A DNA stretch of 64,000 nucleotides. It comes from Vibrio neptunius (GTDB taxonomy: Bacteria > Pseudomonadota > Gammaproteobacteria > Enterobacterales > Vibrionaceae). The notes under the pieces were generated by a model, which made no database searches, was not told where the DNA came from, and saw only the letters and a list, made by a program, of their open reading frames with translations. Of this stretch, positions 10,041-18,773 are shown piece by piece. The position numbers were made by a program, and so were the translations under genes. Where the stretch lies: the NCBI RefSeq assembly GCF_000967495.1, contig NZ_JXXU01000040.1:124001-188000 (forward strand), written 5' to 3'. Position 1 is the stretch's first letter. Each line of letters starts with the position of its first letter.

Positions 10041-11453
10041 ATGAGCCAGAACGTATACCAATTTATTGATGTACAACGCGTCGATCCTGCGAAGAAACCG
10101 ATTAAAGTTCGCAAGATTGAATTCGTCGAAATTTATGAACCCTTTACCAAGCAACAAGCCACTGCTCAAGCTGATCGCTGTCTTGACTGCGGCAACCCAT
10201 ACTGCGAGTGGAAATGCCCTGTACATAACTATATTCCGCAATGGCTAAAACTTGCTAATGAAGGGCGAATCTTGGAAGCCGTTGAGCTTTCTCACCAAAC
10301 TAATAGCTTACCAGAAGTGTGTGGGCGAGTTTGTCCACAAGACCGATTATGCGAAGGTTCTTGTACCCTGAATGATGACTTTGGCGCCGTAACCATAGGT
10401 AATATTGAAAAATATATCACAGATAAAGCCTTCGAAATGGGTTGGAAACCAGATATGTCCAAGGTGGAATGGACAGATAAGAAGGTCGCTATTATTGGCG
10501 CAGGCCCAGCAGGACTTGCTGCTGCAGATATTTTAGTGCGCAATGGAGTCAAACCTGTTGTGTTCGATCGCTACCCAGAAATCGGTGGCCTACTCACTTT
10601 TGGTATCCCATCATTCAAACTGGAAAAAGGCGTCATGGAAAATCGACGTCGTGTCTTTACTGAAATGGGCGTGGAATTCCAGCTCAACGTTGAGGTAGGT
10701 AAAGATATTCAGATGCAGCAACTGATTGAAGAATATGATGCCGTGTTTCTTGGGGTTGGTACCTATAAAAACATGCGTGCCGGCCTAGAAAATGAAGAAG
10801 CGCCGGGTGTCTATGATGCACTGCCGTTTTTGATTTCCAACACATACAAAGTCATGGGCTTGGAAGCTGAGCAACCCTTCATTGATATGACGGGTAAGAA
10901 AGTCGTCGTACTAGGGGGTGGTGATACCGCGATGGACTGTGTTCGCACATCCATTAGACAAGGGGCCTCTAACGTCATTTGTGCCTATCGACGTGATGAA
11001 GCCAACATGCCAGGCTCTCGTCGAGAAGTAAAAAATGCCAAAGAAGAAGGCGTGGATTTTAAGTTTAACCTTCAACCTTTAGGTGTCGAAGTGGATGTCT
11101 TTGGCAAGGTTTCGGGGGTGAAAGTGGTTAAAACCGCGCTTGGAGAGCCCGATGAAGCAGGGCGTCGCCGTCCAGAGCCTGTGGCAGGCAGTGAGCACAT
11201 ATTGACAGCAGATGCAGTGATCATGGCATTCGGCTTCCAGCCACATAAAATGGAATGGTTGACACCGTATGATGTTGAACTCGATCAATGGGGACGCATC
11301 AAAGCACCTTCAGACCAAGAGTTTATGTTCCAGACAAGCAACAAAAAAATCTTTGCCGGAGGGGATGCCGTTCGCGGATCTGATCTTGTCGTCACTGCGA
11401 TTGATGAAGGCCGCAAAGCTGCTGAAGGTATACTTGATTACCTTGAGGTATAG
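10041..11453 (+). CDS. gltD: Glutamate synthase small subunit, second copy (E. coli type)
   Basis: GOGAT beta subunit, 470 aa. The start MSQNVYQFIDVQRVDP matches the E. coli GltD N-terminus closely. CLDCGNPYCEWKCP and CGRVCPQDRLCEGSC supply the Fe-S ligands; GAGPAGLAAADIL binds FAD and LGGGDTAMDC is the second nucleotide-binding motif. SD GGAGG lies about 11 bases upstream in the 20-base gap after gltB. The copy at 3655 has a different N-terminus, so the two GltDs are probably dedicated to their own large subunits. Confidence 0.96.
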   Translation: MSQNVYQFIDVQRVDPAKKPIKVRKIEFVEIYEPFTKQQATAQADRCLDCGNPYCEWKCPVHNYIPQWLKLANEGRILEAVELSHQTNSLPEVCGRVCPQDRLCEGSCTLNDDFGAVTIGNIEKYITDKAFEMGWKPDMSKVEWTDKKVAIIGAGPAGLAAADILVRNGVKPVVFDRYPEIGGLLTFGIPSFKLEKGVMENRRRVFTEMGVEFQLNVEVGKDIQMQQLIEEYDAVFLGVGTYKNMRAGLENEEAPGVYDALPFLISNTYKVMGLEAEQPFIDMTGKKVVVLGGGDTAMDCVRTSIRQGASNVICAYRRDEANMPGSRREVKNAKEEGVDFKFNLQPLGVEVDVFGKVSGVKVVKTALGEPDEAGRRRPEPVAGSEHILTADAVIMAFGFQPHKMEWLTPYDVELDQWGRIKAPSDQEFMFQTSNKKIFAGGDAVRGSDLVVTAIDEGRKAAEGILDYLEV

Positions 11454-11470
11454 TCCTACCTCAACTCACA

Positions 11471-11499
11471 AAAGGATCCACTAATTGGATCCTTTTTTA
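11471..11499 (+). terminator. Terminator of the second gltBD operon
   Basis: AAAGGATCC (11471-11479) and GGATCCTTT (11487-11495) form a 9-bp stem with a 7-base loop, then a T run. Confidence 0.88.
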
Positions 11500-11548
11500 A
11501 TTTAAAACATATAATTGAATTCGATAAGAACAAGACAAGGTATTCAAA

Positions 11549-11977
11549 ATGAAGAACGCCGCTCTCCTCTCTATCACCCTGTTGGGTTTAACCGCTTGTA
11601 GCCAAGGAGTACAAGATATGTCAGATCGCACAGCTTCCCCTTGTGGTGACAAGCCTAACTGCGTTTCAACACAAGATACTCGACCAGAGCATAACCTCGC
11701 ACCGTTTGAACTCAATGACGGCGTGACCTTAGATCAGGTCGAAGCTGTGGTACTAAAAGAGCCAAGAACCAAAACTGCGGAAAAAAGCGCTGATTATTTA
11801 CGAATAGAATTTACCAGTAAGATCATGCGTTTCGTCGATGATTTGGAATTAAGAATAGAAGGGAACAGTCTGATTGTTCGCTCTGAATCTCGCACCGGTC
11901 ACTCTGATTTTGGGGTTAACCGCAAACGCGCTGACGCACTGAGAGCCGCTCTGAACGAGGCTAAGCTAATTAAATAG
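11549..11977 (+). CDS. DUF1499-type lipoprotein
   Basis: 142 aa. The N-terminus is a lipoprotein signal peptide ending in LTAC, so Cys17 is the likely lipidated residue and the protein is probably anchored in the outer membrane. The mature part has the CGDKPNCVST motif and a small alpha/beta body with a C-terminal R-A-D-A-L-R-A-L helix, as in the DUF1499 family, whose function is unknown. It stands alone between the gltBD terminator and the bidirectional terminator shared with truB. Start ATG 11549, SD AAGG (11537-11540). Its neighbours give no functional hint. Confidence 0.8.
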   Translation: MKNAALLSITLLGLTACSQGVQDMSDRTASPCGDKPNCVSTQDTRPEHNLAPFELNDGVTLDQVEAVVLKEPRTKTAEKSADYLRIEFTSKIMRFVDDLELRIEGNSLIVRSESRTGHSDFGVNRKRADALRAALNEAKLIK

Positions 11978-12112
11978 CCTCTTACACAAGAGTCCGGACT
12001 CCCTTTCCAAGGCTACAAAATTCGACGCCTTGGCAAACCTCGCTACATAAGTAAAGACTGCTTCTTGCTATTGCATCAAGTATCCACAGAAATTGCGCCA
12101 CACAGCTATAAA

Positions 12113-12140
12113 AAAACCGAAGCTTTAAGCTTCGGTTTTA
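12113..12140. terminator. Bidirectional terminator between the lipoprotein gene and truB
   Basis: ACCGAAGC and GCTTCGGT around a TTTAA loop, with A runs on one side and T runs on the other. It can serve the convergent lipoprotein gene and the truB operon. Confidence 0.85.
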
Positions 12141-12161
12141 AATATTCAGTAGTGATGGCCG

Positions 12162-13109
12162 CTACTCAGCTTCTTCGCGAAAGACAACTAGGCGCTTTGG
12201 TGCCACCTTACCATCATCATTCACTTCAGCAACACCAATGAACAACTTCTCTTCACCGGAAGTCATACGCAGCGGTGTGCCTTCTGGTGCGCCGAATACT
12301 TGCACTGGCATACCGTGTTGAACCAAGTTGGTCAATTCAGCATTAAGGTTTACTTCTGGTAAGTCTTCTACCGCGGTATCCATAGGTAACAACAGAGGAT
12401 CAAGTAGCTCTTTCGGAGCAACTTCATCACGATGTGCTTGCTCTAATAGCTCATTAAGTTGCTCTAAAGTCACCATTTTCTCGTATGGGTATTTGGCAAC
12501 ACCTGTACGACGAAGCATAGTGACATGAGCACCACAGCATAACATCTCACCGAGATCATCAACGATAGTACGGATGTAAGTTCCTTTAGAACAGTGGACT
12601 TCCATCTCGACTTCATCACCTTCAAAACGATGCAGTACGATTTCATAAACCGTAATTTTGCGTGATTCACGCGGCACTTCAATGCCTTTTCGTGCATATT
12701 CATACAAAGGCTTACCTTGGTATTTCAATGCCGAAAACATTGAAGGCACTTGATCTGATTCACCACGGAACTTATCAATACAGGCTTCAAGCTTTTCGAG
12801 AGAAACGTCTACCGGACGAGTCTCAACCACTTCACCATCAGAATCCGAAGTATCTGTGCGCTCACCTAACTTGGCGATCACTCGGTAGCGTTTATCAGAA
12901 TCCAACAAGAACTGAGAGAACTTGGTTGCTTCACCAAGACAAATTGGCAGCATACCTGTCGCTAGGGGATCCAGAGCACCGGTATGACCTGCTTTCTCTG
13001 CAAAGTAAATGCGTTTTACTTTCTGCAGCGCATCATTAGATGAAATGCCTGTTGGCTTGTCTAAGAGGACAACCCCATTAATTGGACGACCTTTACGACG
13101 GCGAGCCAT
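12162..13109 (-). CDS. truB: tRNA pseudouridine-55 synthase TruB
   Basis: 315 aa; makes pseudouridine at position 55 in the T-loop of tRNAs. The catalytic Asp lies in GHTGALDPLATG (Asp47). RxYRVIAKLGERTDTSD and the KGTYIRTIVDDLGE motif follow in the usual order, then a C-terminal PUA-like domain. It is the last gene of the rimP-nusA-infB-rbfA-truB run. Its ATG overlaps the rbfA stop by one base (TAATG). In E. coli and, as I recall, V. cholerae, rpsO-pnp follow truB; here a terminator and an unrelated gene do. Confidence 0.97.
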   Translation of the reverse strand: MARRRKGRPINGVVLLDKPTGISSNDALQKVKRIYFAEKAGHTGALDPLATGMLPICLGEATKFSQFLLDSDKRYRVIAKLGERTDTSDSDGEVVETRPVDVSLEKLEACIDKFRGESDQVPSMFSALKYQGKPLYEYARKGIEVPRESRKITVYEIVLHRFEGDEVEMEVHCSKGTYIRTIVDDLGEMLCCGAHVTMLRRTGVAKYPYEKMVTLEQLNELLEQAHRDEVAPKELLDPLLLPMDTAVEDLPEVNLNAELTNLVQHGMPVQVFGAPEGTPLRMTSGEEKLFIGVAEVNDDGKVAPKRLVVFREEAE

Positions 13110-13522
13110 TATGCCTTACCTTCTTCCGAATTTTCGTCTTCACGGCCAGCGTCATGCTGTTTACGCTTATCTTCGTTAACTACCTCTGACACTAGGTTGG
13201 ACATACGCATACCCTCGACAAGTGTATTGTCGTAGTGGAAACGCACTTCAGGTGTTAGACGTAGGCGAATGCGTTTGCCTAGCATCATACGGATATGAAC
13301 TTCATGCTCACGTAGTGCTTCTAGGCAAGATTCTGGAGTTTGCTCACCAACACATAGGAAAGTTACAAACACTTTTGCGTATGCTAAATCACGTGACACT
13401 TCCACATCAGAAATCGTCACCATGCCTAGGCGAGAATCTCGAACTTCGCGTTGAAGGATCATTGCGAGTTCTTTTTGCAGCTGCTGTGCAACACGCTGCG
13501 TGCGGCTAAATTCTTTTGACAT
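13109..13522 (-). CDS. rbfA: Ribosome-binding factor A
   Basis: 137 aa KH-fold protein that binds the 30S subunit during late 16S rRNA 5'-end maturation and is needed for cold adaptation. MSKEFSRTQRVAQQLQKELAMILQ and the SDVEVSRDLAYAKVFVTF segment are characteristic; the C-terminus is a charged tail. It is separated from infB by 114 bases that contain a strong hairpin (13545-13575), an unusually long gap inside this operon, while it overlaps truB by one base. Confidence 0.96.
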   Translation of the reverse strand: MSKEFSRTQRVAQQLQKELAMILQREVRDSRLGMVTISDVEVSRDLAYAKVFVTFLCVGEQTPESCLEALREHEVHIRMMLGKRIRLRLTPEVRFHYDNTLVEGMRMSNLVSEVVNEDKRKQHDAGREDENSEEGKA

Positions 13523-13544
13523 ATCTTTTCTCTTATTAGAAAGA

Positions 13545-13575
13545 ATGGGGGGATGGATAAATTCCAGCCCCCCAT
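13545..13575 (-). promoter_or_regulatory. Very stable G6/C6 hairpin between infB and rbfA
   Basis: ATGGGGGG (13545-13552) pairs with CCCCCCAT (13568-13575); after one mismatch a TGGA/TCCA stem continues to a 5-base loop. No T run follows on the minus strand, so this looks like an mRNA-processing or stability element and not a terminator. Confidence 0.6.
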
Positions 13576-13636
13576 GGCGTATTCAACAACCAATTACTGC
13601 TTATCTATCAATAAGTAAGCCAGCAATGTTAGTCAA

Positions 13637-16327
13637 TTAGTCTAGAGTACGTTTAACTTCAACGATTTCGAAGACTTCGATTTGGTCACCAACGCGAACA
13701 TCGTTGTAGTTCTTAACGCCGATACCACATTCGTAGCCGTTCTTAACTTCTTGTACGTCATCTTTAAAGCGACGTAGTGACTCTAGTTCACCTTCGTAGA
13801 TAACCACGTTCTCACGTAGTACACGAATTGGGTTACTGCGCTTAATAGTACCTTCAGTAACCATACAACCCGCAATAGCGCCAAGTTTTGGTGACTTAAA
13901 TACATCACGCACTTCTGCAAGGCCGATAATTTCTTGCTTGAACTCTGGAGCAAGCATACCGCCCATTGCTTGTTTTACTTCATCAATCAATTGATAAATG
14001 ATTGAGTAGTAACGTAGATCTAGGTTTTCAGCTTCAACTGCACGACGCGCAGTTGCATCAGCACGAACGTTGAAACCTAGGATGATAGCGTTAGATGCGG
14101 CCGCTAGAACAGCATCTGTTTCTGTAATACCACCAACACCAGAACCCACGATGTTCACTTTCACTTCTTCAGTAGAAAGTTTACGTAGCGAGTCTGCGAT
14201 AGCTTCCACAGAACCTTGAACGTCTGCTTTAAGCACCACATTAAGCTCAGCCACTTCACCAGCTGCCATGTTAGAGAACATGTTCTCTAGTTTCGCTTTT
14301 TGTTGACGTGCTAGTTTAACATCACGGAATTTACCTTGACGGTAGTTGGCAACTTCACGTGCTTTACGCTCATCACGAACAACAGTCGCTTCATCACCAG
14401 ATGCAGGCACACCAGACAGACCAATGATTTCTACTGGGATAGAAGGACCCGCAGTGAAGATCTCTTGACCATTCTCGTCACGCATTGCACGAACACGGCC
14501 GTACTCTTGACCACAAAGAAGGATATCACCTTTGTTTAGAGTACCAGACTGAACCAGTACAGTGGCAACAGGACCGCGACCTTTATCTAGGCGAGATTCA
14601 ACAACCACACCAGACGCCATGCCTTCTTCTACCGCTGTCAGCTCAAGAACTTCAGATTGTAGAAGGATAGTTTCTAGCAGACCTTCAATGTTTGTACCCT
14701 GTTTCGCAGAGATGTGAACAAACATGTTCTCACCGCCCCACTCCTCAGGAATAACATCGTATTGAGCCAGCTCATTCTTAACGTTGTCTGGGTTCGCGTC
14801 TTCTTTATCGATCTTGTTCACTGCAACAATCAGAGGTACACCCGCCGCTTTCGCGTGCTGGATTGCTTCGATTGTCTGTGGCATTACGCCATCGTCTGCT
14901 GCTACAACAAGAACAACAATATCTGTTGCCTGAGCACCACGAGCACGCATTGCAGTAAACGCCGCGTGTCCAGGAGTATCTAGGAAGGTGATCATGCCGT
15001 TTTCAGTTTCAACGTGGTATGCACCGATGTGCTGTGTAATACCACCGGCTTCGCCTGACGCAACGTGCGCTTTACGGATGTAGTCAAGTGTCGATGTCTT
15101 ACCATGGTCAACGTGACCCATGATAGTAACAACTGGAGCACGAGGTACCGCTTCCGCATTGCTGTCACGATCTGACAGTACTGCTTCTTCTAGCTCGTTC
15201 TCTTTACGCAGAATTACCTTGTGACCCATTTCTTCAGCTACAAGTTGTGCTGTTTCTTGGTCGATAACCTGGTTGATCGTCGCCATTGCACCCATCTTCA
15301 TCATTACTTTGATAACTTCTGTCCCTTTTACAGACATCTTGTTAGCAAGTTCTGATACAACGATGGTTTCACCGACAACAACGTCAGCTTTCGCAACAGT
15401 AGCTGTCTTATCGAAACCTTGCTGCATTGAAGCAGGCTTCGCCAATTTACCTTTGTTGCGACCTCTAGCGCCGCGCTGGTTACGGCCACCACGGTTTTGA
15501 TCATCGTTGCCAGAAGCTTTCTTCTTCTTCTTACGACGACCACCTTCTTCTTTGCGATCCGCAGCATCTTCTGCTTCACGAGCATATGATGAAGTTGTTA
15601 CGTGATAGTCAGAGTTTTCCAACTCTTTCTTCTTCTGTTCCGCTTCATTCCAGCGAGCTTCATTTTCTTCAGCAAGCTTACGAGCTTCTTCAACCAGCTT
15701 AGCTGCTTCTTGTTCAGCTTTACGCTGTGCTTCTTCTTCCTGACGACGTTTCAGTTCGTCAGCTTCGTTTTTCGCTTGCGCGTTCACTTCTGCACTTTTT
15801 GTTGCATTCATGTCTTTCTTAGCCTTATCAGCTTGTACGCGTTTGGCCTTTTCTTCAGCTTCACGTTTTGCATCCGCTTCTCGCTTCGCTTTTTCTTCGG
15901 CCTCGCGTTGTGCTTTCTCTGCAGCTTCACGTTTTGCTAGCTCTTCAGCTTCACGCTTCGCAAGCTCTTCAGCTTCACGCTTTGCTGCTTCCTCAGCCTC
16001 GCGGTTCGCGTCGTCTTCGATAGTGCTGCGCTTCACATAAGTGCGCTTTTTGCGCACTTCTACTTGAACATCCTTACTCTTGCCGCCACCAGCATTGACG
16101 CTTAGTGTGCTGCGAGTTTTACGCTGTAGAGTTAAACGAGTTGGTTCAGCTTCACCAGAAGTATCACCGTGCTCTTTTTTCAGGTGAGTAAGCAATTTTT
16201 GCTTCTCTTCTTCGGTTACCTGATCTGCACTCGCTTTTGTCATACCAGCATCAGCAAGTTGCTCTAATAAGCGGTCAACTGGTGTACCAATTTCTTCACT
16301 CAGTGCTTTAACAGTAATTTGTGTCAT
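13637..16327 (-). CDS. infB: Translation initiation factor IF-2
   Basis: 896 aa. The GTPase brings fMet-tRNA to the 30S subunit and promotes 50S joining. An N-terminal IF2_N domain (TVKALSEEIGTPVDRLLEQL) comes first, then a long, highly charged low-complexity segment built on KREAEE units (about residues 105-165), a second IF2_N-like region, the G domain with GHVDHGKTS (about 402-410), DTPGH and NKID, and the C-terminal beta-barrel domains that bind fMet-tRNA. E. coli makes shorter forms from internal starts; I cannot tell which internal codons would serve here. The gap from nusA is 22 bases. Confidence 0.97.
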   Translation of the reverse strand: MTQITVKALSEEIGTPVDRLLEQLADAGMTKASADQVTEEEKQKLLTHLKKEHGDTSGEAEPTRLTLQRKTRSTLSVNAGGGKSKDVQVEVRKKRTYVKRSTIEDDANREAEEAAKREAEELAKREAEELAKREAAEKAQREAEEKAKREADAKREAEEKAKRVQADKAKKDMNATKSAEVNAQAKNEADELKRRQEEEAQRKAEQEAAKLVEEARKLAEENEARWNEAEQKKKELENSDYHVTTSSYAREAEDAADRKEEGGRRKKKKKASGNDDQNRGGRNQRGARGRNKGKLAKPASMQQGFDKTATVAKADVVVGETIVVSELANKMSVKGTEVIKVMMKMGAMATINQVIDQETAQLVAEEMGHKVILRKENELEEAVLSDRDSNAEAVPRAPVVTIMGHVDHGKTSTLDYIRKAHVASGEAGGITQHIGAYHVETENGMITFLDTPGHAAFTAMRARGAQATDIVVLVVAADDGVMPQTIEAIQHAKAAGVPLIVAVNKIDKEDANPDNVKNELAQYDVIPEEWGGENMFVHISAKQGTNIEGLLETILLQSEVLELTAVEEGMASGVVVESRLDKGRGPVATVLVQSGTLNKGDILLCGQEYGRVRAMRDENGQEIFTAGPSIPVEIIGLSGVPASGDEATVVRDERKAREVANYRQGKFRDVKLARQQKAKLENMFSNMAAGEVAELNVVLKADVQGSVEAIADSLRKLSTEEVKVNIVGSGVGGITETDAVLAAASNAIILGFNVRADATARRAVEAENLDLRYYSIIYQLIDEVKQAMGGMLAPEFKQEIIGLAEVRDVFKSPKLGAIAGCMVTEGTIKRSNPIRVLRENVVIYEGELESLRRFKDDVQEVKNGYECGIGVKNYNDVRVGDQIEVFEIVEVKRTLD

Positions 16328-16349
16328 GCCGCTTTCTCCTTGCTGAATA

Positions 16350-17837
16350 TTATTCGTCTTCGCCGAACCAACAGATGTTACGAGCTGCCATGATTAATTC
16401 ACCCGCACGTTCTTCAGTTAGGCCGTCGATACCTTCTAGGTCATCAATACCTTGATCTGCTAGATCTTCCAGTGTTGCTACCCCTTTAGCTGCTAGTTTA
16501 AAGGCCATTTCACGCTCTAAACCTTCAAGACCAAGCAAGTCTTCCGCAGGCTCTAAGCCTTCAAAAGATTCTTCCTGAGCCAAAGCCATTGTTGTTAGGG
16601 CATCTTTTGCACGATTACGTAGTTCTTCGACAAGATCTTCGTCTAGACCATCGACTTCAAGCAGTTCGTTTACTGGTACGTAAGCGACCTCTTCAAGAGA
16701 AGAGAAGCCTTCTTCAACTAACAGCTGAGCGAAATCTTCTTCGATATCTAGGTACTTCATGAAGTTTTCAATTGACGCTTGAGACTCTTCTGCGTGTTTC
16801 TTCTGCAGATCTTCAACCGTCATTACGTTCAGTTCCCAACCTGTTAGTTGAGAAGCTAGACGTACGTTTTGACCGTTACGGCCAATAGCTTGTGCTAGGT
16901 TATCGGCTTCAACCGCAATATCCATTGCGTGAGCATCTTCATCAACGATGATAGAAGCCACGTCTGCTGGTGCCATTGCATTGATAACAAACTGAGCTGG
17001 GTTATCATCCCAAAGCACAATATCAATACGCTCACCGCCAAGCTCGCCAGAGACTGCCTGTACACGTGCACCACGCATACCAACACACGCACCCACTGGG
17101 TCAATGCGCTTGTCGTTAGTCTTCACTGCAATCTTCGCACGAGAACCCGGATCGCGAGCCGCACCTTTCAGTTCAATGATCTCTTCTGCTATTTCCGGTA
17201 CTTCAACACGGAATAGCTCCGCCAGCATTTCTGGCTTAGATCGTGTGATGAATAGTTGGAAACCACGTGCTTCTGGCGCTACGCGGTACAGAAGACCACG
17301 AACGCGGTCACCCGGACGGTGGTTTTCACGAGGAAGCTGGTCATCACGTAGAATTACCGCTTCAGCGTTGTTACCTAGGTCAAGTACGATAGTTTCGCGG
17401 TTAACTTTCTTAACCACACCAGTAACTAGCTCACCTTCATTGTCGATGAACTGCTCTACGATCTGGGCACGTTCAGCTTCACGAACTTTCTGTACGATGA
17501 CCTGCTTCGCTGTTTGCGTAGTAATACGATCAAAAGTTACTGACTCGATATCATCTTCTACGTAGTCACCTAGCTCAATCGTCTCATCATCAAACTGTGC
17601 TGCTTCAAGAGAGATTTCTTTTGTTGGGCTCTCCACTTCTTCAACAACTAACCAACGACGATAAGTATCGAACTCACCCGTTTTACGGTCAATTTCAACA
17701 CGCACATCGATTTCGATTTCGTGTTTCTTCTTTGTAGATGTAGCTAGAGCTATCTCTAGGGCTTCAAAGATGCGCTCACGAGGTACCCCTTTTTCGTTTG
17801 ATACCGCTTCTGCTACCGCTAAAATTTCTTTACTCAT
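16350..17837 (-). CDS. nusA: Transcription termination/antitermination factor NusA
   Basis: 495 aa, the same size as in E. coli. Order of domains: N-terminal RNA-polymerase-binding domain (MSKEILAVAEAVSNEKGVPRERIFEALE), S1 domain (about 135-200), KH1 and KH2 (about 200-345, including DPVGACVGMRGARVQAV and AIGRNGQNVRLAS), then two acidic AR repeats with helix-hairpin-helix character, as in gammaproteobacteria. It modulates pausing, intrinsic termination and rRNA antitermination, and in E. coli feeds back on its own operon; the two terminators upstream of rimP would be natural targets. Confidence 0.97.
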   Translation of the reverse strand: MSKEILAVAEAVSNEKGVPRERIFEALEIALATSTKKKHEIEIDVRVEIDRKTGEFDTYRRWLVVEEVESPTKEISLEAAQFDDETIELGDYVEDDIESVTFDRITTQTAKQVIVQKVREAERAQIVEQFIDNEGELVTGVVKKVNRETIVLDLGNNAEAVILRDDQLPRENHRPGDRVRGLLYRVAPEARGFQLFITRSKPEMLAELFRVEVPEIAEEIIELKGAARDPGSRAKIAVKTNDKRIDPVGACVGMRGARVQAVSGELGGERIDIVLWDDNPAQFVINAMAPADVASIIVDEDAHAMDIAVEADNLAQAIGRNGQNVRLASQLTGWELNVMTVEDLQKKHAEESQASIENFMKYLDIEEDFAQLLVEEGFSSLEEVAYVPVNELLEVDGLDEDLVEELRNRAKDALTTMALAQEESFEGLEPAEDLLGLEGLEREMAFKLAAKGVATLEDLADQGIDDLEGIDGLTEERAGELIMAARNICWFGEDE

Positions 17838-17861
17838 TTTAAATAGCCTCTAAGACCTTAA

Positions 17862-18317
17862 TTAAAATTTAGGGATCAGGTTAGCTTTTGAAATGTTGCT
17901 CAAAGCAAACTCTTCTGCGTTGCCGTCCACAGTAACTGTTACTGTTTCACCCTCGATTGCGTGGATAACACCTTTCCACTTACGACGGTTACCAACAGCC
18001 ATTTTCAAAACGATGCTTACCTCGTGACCAATAAATTGTTCATAGTGTGCTGCTTTGAAAAGTGGTCTTTCTAAACCTGGAGAAGACACTTCTAGGTTGT
18101 AAGCCACGGTGATTGGATCTTCAACGTCCATAACTGCACTGACCTGACGGCTAACTTCTGCACAATCATCTACAGAGATGCCATTTTCATGATCAATAAA
18201 GATACGTAATGTTGAATGTTCGCCTGCGCGAATAAATTCTAATCCAACTAACTCATAACCTGATGCAGCTACTGGTGCTTCAAGCATTTCAGTAAGTTGT
18301 CTTTCTAAACCAGTCAT
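17862..18317 (-). CDS. rimP: Ribosome maturation factor RimP
   Basis: 151 aa, with the two-domain RimP/YhbC fold needed for 30S assembly. LEFIRAGEHSTLRIFIDHENGISVDDCAEVSRQVS and the SSPGLERPLFK motif are diagnostic. It is the first protein gene after the initiator tRNA, with two terminator-like hairpins and one imperfect hairpin in between, and lies 24 bases before nusA. This is the same arrangement as metY-rimP-nusA in E. coli. Confidence 0.96.
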   Translation of the reverse strand: MTGLERQLTEMLEAPVAASGYELVGLEFIRAGEHSTLRIFIDHENGISVDDCAEVSRQVSAVMDVEDPITVAYNLEVSSPGLERPLFKAAHYEQFIGHEVSIVLKMAVGNRRKWKGVIHAIEGETVTVTVDGNAEEFALSNISKANLIPKF

Positions 18318-18335
18318 TTAAACCACTCCAGAAAC

Positions 18336-18356
18336 AAAAAAAGGGCTCAGAGCCCA
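18336..18356 (-). terminator. Terminator-like hairpin in the rimP leader
   Basis: Read on the minus strand, GGGCTC and GAGCCC form a tight hairpin followed by seven T. It is the second terminator met by transcripts coming from the tRNA genes and sits 19 bases before the rimP ATG. Confidence 0.75.
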
Positions 18357-18376
18357 ATTTAAATTCCAAGCAATGT

Positions 18377-18403
18377 CTGAAATTCTGAGATACAGAAATT
18401 CAG
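18377..18403 (-). promoter_or_regulatory. 11-bp imperfect hairpin between the two rimP-leader terminators
   Basis: CTGAAATTCTG (18377-18387) and CAGAAATTCAG (18393-18403) pair with one central A-A mismatch around an AGATA loop. In E. coli the metY-nusA leader is cut by RNase III; this long stem is a possible equivalent site. Confidence 0.45.
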
Positions 18404-18408
18404 ATAAC

Positions 18409-18436
18409 AAAAAACCCCGAAAGTCGGGGTTTTTTG
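18409..18436 (-). terminator. Terminator downstream of tRNA-fMet
   Basis: ACCCCGA and TCGGGGT arms flanked by A and T runs on both sides. On the minus strand it ends, or attenuates, transcription from the tRNA genes before rimP. Confidence 0.85.
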
Positions 18437-18542
18437 ATGCTGGACCCTGATGTGTTAAGCAATCAAAATCTGCCTAACTCACAGTTGCTATTGCAACTGC
18501 GCAAACTTGTCCACATCCACTATCTATAAAAGAAAAGGGATT

Positions 18543-18619
<77 letters not shown>

Positions 18620-18674
18620 TCCGACTTGTCGAGCATTATACGCTCTCCAAGTTGTTTTACAAGTTTGTAAATAA

Positions 18675-18758
18675 TGGTGCCGAGAGAGGGACTCGAACCC
18701 TCACACCTAAGGCACTAGCACCTCATGCTAGCGTGTCTACCAATTTCACCATCTCGGC
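18675..18758 (-). tRNA. leuU: tRNA-Leu (GAG)
   Basis: An 84-nt class II tRNA with encoded CCA. The anticodon loop is ATGAGGT between CTAGC and GCTAG stems, giving anticodon GAG; the acceptor stem is GCCGAGA/TCTCGGC and a variable arm is present. It sits 15 bases after the secG stop, as leuU does in E. coli, and is probably co-transcribed with secG. Confidence 0.96.
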
Positions 18759-18773
18759 AGCTAAATCTTTAGC

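Noticed and set aside
15602..16040. Overlapping plus-strand open frames of 76-112 codons rich in Phe/Ser
   Set aside because: They are antisense to the KREAEE repeat region of infB; the low-complexity composition mirrors the repeats and no SD or family match is seen.
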